In this document: piece after piece, positions 38,306-46,916 of the stretch
How the letters are laid out: each line of letters begins with the position of its first letter
Position numbering within the stretch: position 1 is the first letter of the stretch
DNA from: Nonomuraea deserti
Lineage (GTDB): Bacteria; Actinomycetota; Actinomycetes; Streptosporangiales; Streptosporangiaceae
Reading direction: 5' to 3'
Length of the DNA stretch: 64,000 bases
Assembly (NCBI RefSeq): GCF_004348685.1
Contig: NZ_SMKO01000011.1
Location: 1 to 64,000 of the forward strand
Made by a program: the position numbers and the translations under genes
Notes under the pieces: model-generated
Databases searched by the model: none
Told to the model about the DNA's origin: nothing
The model's input: only the letters and a program-made list of their open reading frames with translations

Positions 38306-39244
38306 ATGCGGCACTGGCTCGTTCACGTGCCAAACGGTGCCACACTTACCTGTCGTATGCGACTTCCGCCCCACATCCTCGTGGTCAACGGCATCAAGGT
38401 CCGCCGGCCGGTCTTCCTGCTCGGAGCCCCGCATTCCGGTACGGATCTGCTCGCCCGCGCCCTGAAACGATCCCCTGGCTTCCACGTGACGATGGGCCGC
38501 GCGAGCGTGGCGCACGTGGTGTACGCCTTCGCCCGCAAACCGTCGCTCGCCGCCACGTCCGGCGCCGTGCGCGTCATGCGTGACGCCCTCGCTGAGTCGT
38601 GGCAGGTGCTGCCCCGCTCGTGCGGCCAGTGCGCCGAGCCGTGCAGGGAGGCGGGCGGCGTCATCGGCACCGGCCCCTGCGTGAGCACCGGCGACGTCAA
38701 CCGGTTCGGCGACGGCAGCCCCGACCTGCTCTACAGCGTCCCCGTGCTGCTCCAGGCGTTCCCCGACGCCCGGTTCGTGCAGCTCATCCGCGACGGCAGG
38801 GACGCCGTGGCCGGCATGCTGGCCGATCCGGCGTGCCTGGCCTGGTTCAAGCCGGCGATGCTGACGGGCCAGACCGAGTTCCCCAACGCGTTCTTCGGCG
38901 TCAGCAAGGACGAGCACCTCGACCGGTGGCGCGACATGCCGGACGCGGGCAAGAGCGCGCTGCGCTGGCGCAGCGCCGTGCGGGTCAGCGCCGAGCTGCG
39001 CAGGACACTGCCCGAGGAGCAGCTCCTGACGCTGCGCTACGAGGACCTCGTGCTCAGGCCGCCGCAGTCGGTGGCCACGCTCACGGAGTTCCTGGAGACG
39101 CGGGTGTCCAAGGTCGTGCTGTACGACCCCGGCGTCCCCAAGCCGGGCGCCCACACCTCCCGGCTCGGACGCGACGACGTCAAGCTGGTGGAGAAGGTCG
39201 CCCGCGAGGAGCTCAAGCGGCTGGGCTACCTGAAGAAGAGGTGA
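38306..39244 (+). CDS. Sulfotransferase family protein
   Basis: A 312-residue PAPS-dependent sulfotransferase-like protein. PVFLLGAPHSGTDLLARAL is the 5'-phosphosulfate loop and FVQLIRDGRDAVAGML the 3'-phosphate block; LLTLRYEDLVLRPPQSVATLTEFL is the conserved C-terminal element. It would sulfate a carbohydrate, lipid or protein; the acceptor is unknown. Four Cys in SCGQCAEPCREAGGVIGTGPC are unusual. ATG 38306 follows GGTGAG; ATG 38357 is a possible shorter start. Its 3' end overlaps the convergent exporter gene by 32 bp. Confidence 0.83.
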   Translation: MRHWLVHVPNGATLTCRMRLPPHILVVNGIKVRRPVFLLGAPHSGTDLLARALKRSPGFHVTMGRASVAHVVYAFARKPSLAATSGAVRVMRDALAESWQVLPRSCGQCAEPCREAGGVIGTGPCVSTGDVNRFGDGSPDLLYSVPVLLQAFPDARFVQLIRDGRDAVAGMLADPACLAWFKPAMLTGQTEFPNAFFGVSKDEHLDRWRDMPDAGKSALRWRSAVRVSAELRRTLPEEQLLTLRYEDLVLRPPQSVATLTEFLETRVSKVVLYDPGVPKPGAHTSRLGRDDVKLVEKVAREELKRLGYLKKR

Positions 39245-41102
39245 ACTGGGTGCGGTAGAGCTCGGCGTAGAACCCGTCGCGCCCCAGCAGCTCGTCGTGC
39301 CGGCCGCGCTCGGCGATGCGGCCGTCATGAATGACGAGGATCTCGTCGGCCTCCCTGATCGTCGACAGCCGGTGCGCGATGACCAGCGAGGTGCGGCCCT
39401 CCAGCGCGGTCTTCAGCGCCACCTGCACCGCCGCCTCCGACTCGGAGTCGAGGTGGGCGGTGGCCTCGTCGAGCACGACCACGCGCGGCGCCTTGAGCAG
39501 CAGCCTGGCCAGCGCGAGGCGCTGCTTCTCGCCGCCGGACAGCCGGTAGCCGCGATCGCCCACGACCGTCTCCAGCCCTTCGGGCAGGCCCTCCACGAGG
39601 TCTCCTATCTGCGCGGCCCTGAGAGCCTCCCAGATCTCCTCGTCGCCCGCCCCCGGCCTGGCATAGCGGAGGTTGGCCGCGATCGTGTCATGGAAGAGAT
39701 GAGCGTCCTGCATGACCACCCCCACGGTGTCGCGCAAGGAGTCGAGCGTGGCGTCGCGCACGTCGAGCCCGTTGATCCTGACCGCGCCCTCGTCGACGTC
39801 GTAGAGGCGGGAGACCAGCGAGGTCATCGTCGTCTTGCCGGCCCCCGAGTGGCCGACGAGGGCGATCAGCTGCCCCGGCTCGGCCCGGAACGAGACGCCC
39901 TTCAGCACCGGGTGGGACGGGCCGGTGTCCTGCCGGGCCACCGACTCCAGCGAGGCCAGCGAGACCTCCTCGGCGGCCGGATAGCGGAAGCGCACGTCGT
40001 CGAACTCGATCGTCACCGGCCCCTCGGGCACCGGCACGGCGCCGGGGCGCTGCGCCACCATGGGCTCGAGGTCGAGGATCTCGAAGACCCGGTCGAAGCT
40101 CACGAGGGCCGTCATCACGTCCACGTGCACGTTGGACAGCGACGTCAGGGGGCCGTACAGGCGCATCAGCAGGGCGGCCAGGGCCACCAGCGTGCCCAGC
40201 TCGAACACATCCGAGACGGACAGCACGCCGCCGATGCCGTAGACGAGGGCGGTGGCCAGCGCGGCCACGAGCCCGAGGGCGACCCTGAACACGGTGCCGT
40301 ACATGCCGACGGTCACGCCCACGTCGCGGACCCTGGCGGCCCGGCTGCCGAACACCTCGGCGTCGTCCTCCGGCCGGCCGTAGAGCTTGGCGACCGTCGC
40401 GCCCGCCACGTTGAACCGCTCGGTGGTGACCGAGCTCATCTCGGCGTCGAGCTGCATCTGCTCCCGGGTCAGCGCGGACATGCGGCGGCCCACGAACTTG
40501 GCGGGGACGATGAAGATCGGCAGCAGCACCAGCGCGACGAGGGTGACCTGCCACGACAGGGCCAGCATCGCGCCCAGCACCAGGACCAGGCTGACGACGT
40601 TGGAGACCACGGACGACAACGTGCTCGTCAGCGCCCGCTGGGCGCCGATCACGTCGGTGTTGAGCCTGCTGACCAGCGCGCCGGTCTGGGCCCTCATGAA
40701 GAACGCCACCGGCATGCGCTGCACGTGGTCGAAGACCTCGGTGCGCAGGTCGAAGATCAGGCCCTCGCCGATGCGCGCCGAGAACCACCGTTGCACCAGT
40801 GTCAGACCGGCGTCGACCACCGCCAGCACGGCGATCGCCACGGCCAGCCCGACCACGACGTCGGTCCGCTTGGGCAGGATGCCGTCGTCGATGATCGCCT
40901 TCATCAGCAGCGGGTTGGCGATCACGATCACCGCGCCCAGCACGACGAGCACGAGGAACGCCACGAACTGCCTGGTGTAAGGCCCGGCGTAGCGCGCGAT
41001 GCGCCGCACGGTGCCGGGCCGCAGCCGCTGCCTGGTCACCGAGTCGTCGCGCCGCAGGGACGCCATCACACCGGGGCCGAAGCCCCCGCCCATCATCGCC
41101 AT
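39213..41102 (-). CDS. ABC exporter, fused permease and ATPase
   Basis: A 629-residue type-IV ABC half-transporter with six helices (about residues 45-340) and one ATPase domain. Walker A is ALVGHSGAGKTTM, Q-loop VMQDAHLF, signature LSGGEKQRLALARLLL, Walker B VVVLDEATAHLD and H-loop IAHRLST. It works as a homodimer or with another half, exporting a lipid or drug. ATG 41102 follows GGGAGG; the longer frame to 41141 lacks an SD. The last 32 bp overlap the sulfotransferase gene tail to tail. Confidence 0.92.
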   Translation of the reverse strand: MAMMGGGFGPGVMASLRRDDSVTRQRLRPGTVRRIARYAGPYTRQFVAFLVLVVLGAVIVIANPLLMKAIIDDGILPKRTDVVVGLAVAIAVLAVVDAGLTLVQRWFSARIGEGLIFDLRTEVFDHVQRMPVAFFMRAQTGALVSRLNTDVIGAQRALTSTLSSVVSNVVSLVLVLGAMLALSWQVTLVALVLLPIFIVPAKFVGRRMSALTREQMQLDAEMSSVTTERFNVAGATVAKLYGRPEDDAEVFGSRAARVRDVGVTVGMYGTVFRVALGLVAALATALVYGIGGVLSVSDVFELGTLVALAALLMRLYGPLTSLSNVHVDVMTALVSFDRVFEILDLEPMVAQRPGAVPVPEGPVTIEFDDVRFRYPAAEEVSLASLESVARQDTGPSHPVLKGVSFRAEPGQLIALVGHSGAGKTTMTSLVSRLYDVDEGAVRINGLDVRDATLDSLRDTVGVVMQDAHLFHDTIAANLRYARPGAGDEEIWEALRAAQIGDLVEGLPEGLETVVGDRGYRLSGGEKQRLALARLLLKAPRVVVLDEATAHLDSESEAAVQVALKTALEGRTSLVIAHRLSTIREADEILVIHDGRIAERGRHDELLGRDGFYAELYRTQFTSSSGSPAA

Positions 41103-41221
41103 TCGGGGTCCTCCCCCCGGCACAGCGCCACCATGGCGCATGAGGATTCCCGAGTCAGCTCACCGCGTAATCCGGGGGCTTCGCAGGGTCCGTCCGGCAC
41201 CCCTGCCCTGGTGGCCTCGCC

Positions 41222-42043
41222 TCAGCCGAAGAGGGCTTTGATCCGGGCCGCCTGCTCGGCCCCCTCGGCCGCGCACTGCTCCTCCAGGGAACGGCCCTGC
41301 GCCCCCTGGAGGAGTCGCTTGGTCGCGGCGGCCGCGTCCCGGTTGACGGCGAGCAGCTCCGCGATCTTGTCCTGTACGGCCTGGTCGAGGTCGCTCCCCG
41401 TGACCACCTTTTCCGCGAGGCCGATCCGCACGGCCTCGTCCGCGCGCACCACCCTGGCCGTCAGGCACAGGTCTTTCGCCTTGGCCAGGCCCACCAGCTC
41501 GACCAGCGGCTTGGTGCCGGTCAGGTCGGGCACGAGACCCAGCGCGGCCTCCTTCATGCAGAACGCGGCGTCGTCGGCGACGATCCGCAGATCACAGGCG
41601 AGCGCCAGTTGGAACCCAGCGCCGATCGCGTGCCCCCGCACGGCGGCGATGGAAACGATCTCCGGGCGGCGCAGCCACAGGTATCCCGCCTGAGCCTGCT
41701 GCAAGCGCTGCTCGAAGGTGGCGGCGTCAGCAGCGGCCGCCGAGCTGAACGAGCCCTGTCCGGGCACCCCCTCTGGTGTGAACATTCGCAGGTCGATTCC
41801 TGCCGAGAAGGACGGTCCCTCACCTTTCACGACGACGACGCGCACCTGCTCCGGCAGGCTCTCGCCGATGCGAGCCAGCGCCGACCATGTCGCGAACGTC
41901 ATGGCGTTGCGCTTTTCCGGCCGGTCCAGCGTGATCGTCGCTATCTCACCGTCCACCTCGAATCGGAGCCCGCCGTCCGCCGGATTCCCGGCCGAGGCGT
42001 CCTCCGCATACCCCCCGCGCTGTTGCGCCCGCGCTTCCGCCAT
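41222..42043 (-). CDS. Enoyl-CoA hydratase/isomerase family protein
   Basis: A 273-residue crotonase-fold enzyme. The CoA-oxyanion block is GPSFSAGIDLRMFTPEG, and the second oxyanion element is AVRGHAIGAGFQLALACDLRIVADDAAF. In place of the usual two glutamates it has Glu in KEAALGLVPD but a less standard first position, so hydratase activity is not certain. It acts on acyl-CoA thioesters in the cytoplasm. GAGGAG precedes the ATG. The gap to the HTH gene (147 bp) shows nothing clear. Confidence 0.9.
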   Translation of the reverse strand: MAEARAQQRGGYAEDASAGNPADGGLRFEVDGEIATITLDRPEKRNAMTFATWSALARIGESLPEQVRVVVVKGEGPSFSAGIDLRMFTPEGVPGQGSFSSAAAADAATFEQRLQQAQAGYLWLRRPEIVSIAAVRGHAIGAGFQLALACDLRIVADDAAFCMKEAALGLVPDLTGTKPLVELVGLAKAKDLCLTARVVRADEAVRIGLAEKVVTGSDLDQAVQDKIAELLAVNRDAAAATKRLLQGAQGRSLEEQCAAEGAEQAARIKALFG

Positions 42044-42190
42044 CGCCCGCTCCTCGTGTCCCGGCCGCGCACAGGGTGCGCCGCAGAGTGCTGACCGTCG
42101 CGCCCGAGCCTACAGAATGTCGTTCTGGCCCGGGCGCGACGTCGGCTGTCAAGGGACGAGCGGCTGCGGTCGCACGTTCCGAGGCGGCCG

Positions 42191-42406
42191 TCAGCGCTTG
42201 GACTTGCCCCGGGTCGCCCCGCCGCGCCCGCGCAGAGTCACGCCGGACTCGCTAAGGATGCGGTGGATGAACCCGTAGGACCGGCCGGTAGAAGCGGCCA
42301 GGGCGCGGATGCTCTCGCCCTGGGCGTAGCGCTTCTTGAGATCGCCGGCCAGTTTTTCCCGGTCGGCCCCGGTGACCCGGGTGCCCTTCTTCAGTGTCTC
42401 GGCCAC
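42191..42406 (-). CDS. Small helix-turn-helix protein
   Basis: A 71-residue basic protein with a single HTH: DLKKRYAQGESIRALAASTGRSYGFIHRILSESGV. It ends in the basic LRGRGGATRGKSKR. It is the kind of small, strongly conserved DNA-binding protein found beside ABC-F genes in actinomycetes. The start is GTG 42406 behind AGGAGG, which fixes the start. Targets are unknown. It is separate from ABC-F by 113 bp of lower-GC DNA. Confidence 0.85.
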   Translation of the reverse strand: MAETLKKGTRVTGADREKLAGDLKKRYAQGESIRALAASTGRSYGFIHRILSESGVTLRGRGGATRGKSKR

Positions 42407-42519
42407 GAGTACCTCCTGTAGTGCCGGACTTCCGCAGCGTTACTCCGCCATGATCAGTCATTTCAGCGGGATCGGCTACCTACTCCACGGGAAAAGATCC
42501 GTACCCACTCAAATTAAGA

Positions 42520-44118
42520 TCAGGCAAGTGCCACAAGATCGGAAAATTCGTCGCTCCATGCGTCTTCAGTTCCGTCAGGTAGCAAGATCACCCTATCCGG
42601 TGACAGGGCGTCAACGGCACCCTCGTCATGTGTGACTAGGACGATTGCCCCTGAATATGACCTTAGAGCGTTGAGAACCTGCTCGCGGCTGACCGGGTCG
42701 AGGTTGTTCGTCGGCTCGTCGAGAAGCAGCACATTGGCGCTCGAAAGCACCAGGATGGCCAGGGCGAGCCGGGTCTTCTCGCCGCCGGAGAGCACCCCGG
42801 CCGGCTTGTCGGCGTCGTCTCCCGAGAACAGGAACGAGCCGAGCACCTTGCGCAGCTCGGTGTCGGTGAACTGGCCACCGGCCGAGCGCATGTTCTCCAG
42901 GAGCGTGCGGTCGTTGTCGAGGGTTTCGTGCTCCTGGGCGTAATAACCGATCTTGAGGCCGTGACCGGGCCTGATCTCGCCGGTGTCGGGCGTTTCTATG
43001 CCGCCGAGCAGGCGGAGCAGCGTGGTCTTGCCCGCGCCGTTGAGACCCAGAATGACGACCCTGTGACCTCGGTCGATGGCCACGTTGACGTCGGTGAAGA
43101 CCTCGAGCGAGCCGTACGACTTGGACAGCCCTTCGGCCGTGAGCGGGGTGCGCCCGCACGGCTGCGGCTCGGGGAAGCGCAGCCTGGCCACCTTGTCGCT
43201 CTGGCGCTCCTCCTCCGTGCCCGCCAGCAGCCGGTGCGCGCGCCGCATCATGTCCTGGGCGGCCTTGGCCTTGGTGGCCTTGGCGCGCATCTTGTCGGCC
43301 TGCGCCAGCAGCGCGCCCGCCTGCTTCTCCGCGTTGGCCCGCTCCCGCTTCCTGCGCTTCTCGTCGGTCTCGCGCTGGGCGAGGTAGGCCGTCCAGCCCA
43401 CGTTGTAGTGGTCGATCACCGAGCGGTTGGCGTCGAGGTGCAGGACCTTGTTGACCGTGGCTTCAAGAAGCCCGACGTCGTGGCTGATGATCACCAAGCC
43501 GCCTTGATGAGATCGCAAAAAATCACGAAGCCACCCGATTGAGTCAGCATCTAGGTGGTTTGTCGGCTCGTCGAGAAGGAGAGTTTCCGCTCCGCTGAAA
43601 AGAATTCTCGCCAATTCAACGCGCCTGCGCTGGCCGCCGGAAAGCGTTTGCAGAGGCTGCGTGAGCACTCTGTCGGGCAGGCCGAGACTGGAGGCGATGG
43701 AGGCGGCCTCCGACTCGGCCGCGTAGCCGCCGAGCACGTGCATCTGATCTTCGAGGCGGCCGTACCGCTTCACCGCCCGCTCGCGCGTGCGGTCGTCGGC
43801 GGAGGACATGCCGAGCTCGGCCTCACGCAGCTTGCGGAACACCTCGTCGAGCCCGCGCGCCGACAGGATGCGGTCGCGGGCCAGCACCTGCAGATCGCCG
43901 GTGCGCGGGTCCTGAGGGAGGTAGCCGACGCTCCCGGACCTGGTGACGGCGCCGGACGCGGGCAACCCCTCGCCCGCCAGCACCTTGGTCAGGGTCGTCT
44001 TGCCCGCGCCGTTGCGGCCGACGAGCCCGATCTTGTCGCCGGGATTGACCCGGAACGTGGCTTTCTCGATGAGCAGCCGCGCGCCCGCGCGCAGCTCGAT
44101 ATCACTGGCGATGATCAT
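42520..44118 (-). CDS. ABC-F family ATPase
   Basis: A 532-residue soluble protein with two ABC domains and no membrane helices. Walker A are LVGRNGAGKTTL and ILGLNGAGKTTL; signatures LSGGQRRRVELA and LSGGEKTRLALA; a charged linker (residues about 240-310) joins them. ABC-F proteins bind the ribosomal E site and aid translation or antibiotic resistance. ATG 44118 follows GGGAG. Two internal stretches, 42541-42660 and 43501-43620, have only about 50-54 percent GC, far below their surroundings, as if recombined from another source. Confidence 0.92.
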   Translation of the reverse strand: MIIASDIELRAGARLLIEKATFRVNPGDKIGLVGRNGAGKTTLTKVLAGEGLPASGAVTRSGSVGYLPQDPRTGDLQVLARDRILSARGLDEVFRKLREAELGMSSADDRTRERAVKRYGRLEDQMHVLGGYAAESEAASIASSLGLPDRVLTQPLQTLSGGQRRRVELARILFSGAETLLLDEPTNHLDADSIGWLRDFLRSHQGGLVIISHDVGLLEATVNKVLHLDANRSVIDHYNVGWTAYLAQRETDEKRRKRERANAEKQAGALLAQADKMRAKATKAKAAQDMMRRAHRLLAGTEEERQSDKVARLRFPEPQPCGRTPLTAEGLSKSYGSLEVFTDVNVAIDRGHRVVILGLNGAGKTTLLRLLGGIETPDTGEIRPGHGLKIGYYAQEHETLDNDRTLLENMRSAGGQFTDTELRKVLGSFLFSGDDADKPAGVLSGGEKTRLALAILVLSSANVLLLDEPTNNLDPVSREQVLNALRSYSGAIVLVTHDEGAVDALSPDRVILLPDGTEDAWSDEFSDLVALA

Positions 44119-44202
44119 GATGGCGGAACACTCCCGAGCTAGGAAACGAGGGTTGGGGCGTGCGACGCCGATCAATCGGGAGTATGCATACGGATCAGTG
44201 TA

Positions 44203-44220
44203 GGGCCCCCGCAGGGGCCC
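44203..44220 (-). terminator. Hairpin after the YetA-like gene
   Basis: GGGCCCC (44203-44209) and GGGGCCC (44214-44220) form a 7-bp stem with a 4-nt loop, 10 bp past the stop of the minus-strand rhamnogalacturonan operon. It separates that operon from the ABC-F gene. Confidence 0.6.
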
Positions 44221-44229
44221 CACCCCTGG

Positions 44230-46809
44230 TTAACCCTCTGCCAGGTGCTCTCCGATCAGGGCCAGGTTGCCGATCGCGGCCAGGCCGTACTGCGCCGCGC
44301 TGTTGGTGGACACGAACGGCGCCTCGCGCACCGGCGACGGCACCCCGGGACCGTCGACCAGCGTCAGCTCCCAGTTCTCCTGGTGCTGCAGCGGGTTGCG
44401 GTTGAGCTGATCACCCTCGCCGAGGCGGAACTTGCGCCACGCCCACGCGGCCAGCCCGGCGTCGCCGGTGCGCGCCGCCGCGTACGCGGTGAGCCTGCTG
44501 TGCGCCTGGATCAGCGAGATCCCGCTCAGCCGCCGGCCCACCTCGGCCTCCTGCTGCTCGGGAGTGGCGAGATAGAGGCGGCAGTACTCCAGCCACGCCT
44601 CCTCGAAGCCCGGCACGCCGAGGTCGAGCGCGATGAGCTCCGCGCACATCTCCGGCAACCCGAACAGCGACGACAGGTGCGAGACGGAGATCTGGTCCCG
44701 CGAGGTGTCGAAGCGGCCCGTCTCCAGGTTCAGCCGGCCCTCGCCCGTCAGGAACCGGCGCGGCATCGCCCCGATGTCGGCCATCGTGCCCAGCAGCCGG
44801 TCCCTGGCCCGCTCGTCGCCGTGCCGCTCCCACCGGGTCAGCCACGCCGCCGCCAGCGACCCCCAGTCCGTGCCCAGGCCGACCGACAACCCGGCCGGGT
44901 CGGGGGTGTAGACGTCCTCGCGGACCTTGCGCGTGGGGTCGATCGCCAGGAACGTCTCCTCCGGCGTGCTCAGCTCGTCCATGAGGTCGCCGGTGCGCTC
45001 GTCGGCGGTCAGGTAGTAATAGAAGCGGCGGTAGGCGGCGTTGGAGATGCGCAACTGCTTGCAGCTGCAGCCCCAGTGCTGCACGTTGTGCCGGCTGCCC
45101 AGGCCCTTCCACCTGCCGAGATGGTAGACGTCGACCTCGCCGGTGTGGCGGGTCATGGCCTCGGCGAAGCGGAAGACGTCGGCGCGTCCCGTGCGCAGAT
45201 ACTGCAGCCACAACCACAGGTCGGGCGACAGCTCGGAGTTGTCCCAGGCGTACCCGCCCACGTCGTACCGCCAGGTGTGCCGGTCGGGGTCGTAGGTGTG
45301 CATGACGTCGCCGTAGTCCCAGAACCCGTACCACCTGCGCTGCTCGCGCTCGCGCACGTACAGGTCGAACAGGAAGTCCAGGCGGTCCTCGATCCGGGCG
45401 CGCGCGGGCGTGGAGCGGTCGGGCAGCTCCCAGACGCCGAACACGCCCGCCTCGCGCGCCCGCTCCGGCGTCACGGCCAGCAGGCCAGGCCGGTTCATCG
45501 CGGCCGCGTGCGCGGCCAGGTCGGCGGCGGAGGGGGTGGCGTCGTAAGCGCGCAGGGTCAGCTCGTGCGTACGCGCCACGCCGTGGGCGTCGCCGAAGCC
45601 CGGCTCGTAGTCCTCGTACGTGATCTCCAGGCCCTCGAGCTGCTCGGCGAACGTGTCCTGGCCCATGCCGTCGTGGTAGAAGCGCAGGTCCATGGCCGGC
45701 GCGGACGGCGACCACAACCAGACGGTGGCGGTGGCCAGGCCGGTGGCGGCGTTCCCGACGTCGAGGCGGGTGGGGTGCAGGCGCCAGAAGTCGCGCAGGC
45801 CGAACCCGAGGCCGCCGCTGACGCCGCCGACGTAGCCGTAGCCGCCCGAGCGCGTCCCCGAGGGGATCGTCACCCACGCGTGGCCCTGCGCGGTGCGCTT
45901 GCGCAGCGTGTAGCCGTCGGCCGAGGTCTGGTCGAGGGTGTAGTCGTTCCAGGCGGGGATCAGGTGCAGTCGGCTCGCCACCTCGGGGGCGATCTCCCCG
46001 ACGGGCCTGCCCTCCACCTGCGCCCGGCGTACGTGCTCGCCGGGATCGCGGCGCAGGCCGGTCAGGCCGCGTACCGCCTCGGTGAGGAACCCTTCCGCAC
46101 CGGCCAGCCGTACGTGCCTGTCGTGCGGCTGATCGCGCATGACCACGTCGGCGCGCAGGCCGAGCCCGGCCAGGAAGTCCCGCTCCGGGTCGCCGTCGTA
46201 GACGAACGTGTGCATGATCCGCACCTGCTCGGCGCCGGCGTGGAAGTACAGGCGCACGGTGAACGGCAGCCAGTCGCCGTGCCGGCCCTCCAGCCGCACG
46301 ACGGCGCGCAGGGGGCCGTCCTGCTCGACGGTGACGCTCTCCACGACGCCCTCGCCCGGCTCGCGGGCCACGGCGCCGTCCTCGTCGGGGGTGGGCTCAC
46401 CCTGCCGGAGGCTGACCAGGCGGACGTTCCTGGCGATCTCGCGGCTCCCGCGCGAGATCGAGCGGGCGACCGTCCCGCCGCCGAGCTCCCAGGTGACCAC
46501 GCCCGTGCTCACGACCAGCCCGCCGCGCTCGCGGGCGACCGTGACGGCCGTCCCGGGCACGGCGGGCTCACGGCCCGGTTCGAGCCGGTACGCCCGCGCG
46601 ACGTCCTGCTGCGCCCCGATGGCGTGGGCCGACCACTTGACCGAGCCGTCGGGCCAGGTGGCGGTCACCCAGCTCTGCACGGGCACCTCGCGGCCCGCGT
46701 CGTCGGCCAGGGCGAACGGCGCGTCCCGCGCCACCGTGCCGCGCGGCCACGGGACCCCCCAGGTCGTTCCCTCCTCACCCGGCCGGTCCAGCCAGCGGAG
46801 CTCGGTCAT
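44230..46809 (-). CDS. YetA/PcRGLX-like exo-rhamnogalacturonan lyase family protein
   Basis: An 859-residue protein with an N-terminal beta-sandwich (WLDRPGEEGTTWGVPWPRGTV, then VQSWVTATWPDGSVKWSAHAIGA) and an (alpha/alpha)-rich C-terminal half with WYGFWDYGDVMHTYD and HWGCSCKQLRISNAAYRRFYYYL. This matches Bacillus YetA and the PL26-related fungal exo-rhamnogalacturonan lyase group. No signal peptide, so it would act on imported rhamnogalacturonan oligosaccharides. AAGGAG precedes the ATG, and the start overlaps the stop of a 36-codon ORF. Lyase activity of bacterial members is inferred from family and context. Confidence 0.8.
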   Translation of the reverse strand: MTELRWLDRPGEEGTTWGVPWPRGTVARDAPFALADDAGREVPVQSWVTATWPDGSVKWSAHAIGAQQDVARAYRLEPGREPAVPGTAVTVARERGGLVVSTGVVTWELGGGTVARSISRGSREIARNVRLVSLRQGEPTPDEDGAVAREPGEGVVESVTVEQDGPLRAVVRLEGRHGDWLPFTVRLYFHAGAEQVRIMHTFVYDGDPERDFLAGLGLRADVVMRDQPHDRHVRLAGAEGFLTEAVRGLTGLRRDPGEHVRRAQVEGRPVGEIAPEVASRLHLIPAWNDYTLDQTSADGYTLRKRTAQGHAWVTIPSGTRSGGYGYVGGVSGGLGFGLRDFWRLHPTRLDVGNAATGLATATVWLWSPSAPAMDLRFYHDGMGQDTFAEQLEGLEITYEDYEPGFGDAHGVARTHELTLRAYDATPSAADLAAHAAAMNRPGLLAVTPERAREAGVFGVWELPDRSTPARARIEDRLDFLFDLYVREREQRRWYGFWDYGDVMHTYDPDRHTWRYDVGGYAWDNSELSPDLWLWLQYLRTGRADVFRFAEAMTRHTGEVDVYHLGRWKGLGSRHNVQHWGCSCKQLRISNAAYRRFYYYLTADERTGDLMDELSTPEETFLAIDPTRKVREDVYTPDPAGLSVGLGTDWGSLAAAWLTRWERHGDERARDRLLGTMADIGAMPRRFLTGEGRLNLETGRFDTSRDQISVSHLSSLFGLPEMCAELIALDLGVPGFEEAWLEYCRLYLATPEQQEAEVGRRLSGISLIQAHSRLTAYAAARTGDAGLAAWAWRKFRLGEGDQLNRNPLQHQENWELTLVDGPGVPSPVREAPFVSTNSAAQYGLAAIGNLALIGEHLAEG

Positions 46810-46916
46810 GTGATCTCCTTCGGTCGCTCGGCGACGATCGCGGCCACCTCGTCGGCGCCGCGGAAACAGACGTGGCCGTCGTCGGCCGCTCCGTGCTGGT
46901 GGAGCGGGCGGCTCAT
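46806..46916 (-). CDS. 36-residue coupled small ORF
   Basis: ATG 46916 overlaps the permease stop as ATGA and its own TGA overlaps the YetA-like start as ATGA, so it bridges the two genes without any gap. The peptide MSRPLHQHGAADDGHVCFRG continues ADEVAAIVAERPKEIT. It has no membrane segment and matches nothing I know. Its last codons contain the SD of the YetA-like gene. It could be a real peptide, a coupling device or the remnant of a lost gene. Confidence 0.4.
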   Translation of the reverse strand: MSRPLHQHGAADDGHVCFRGADEVAAIVAERPKEIT

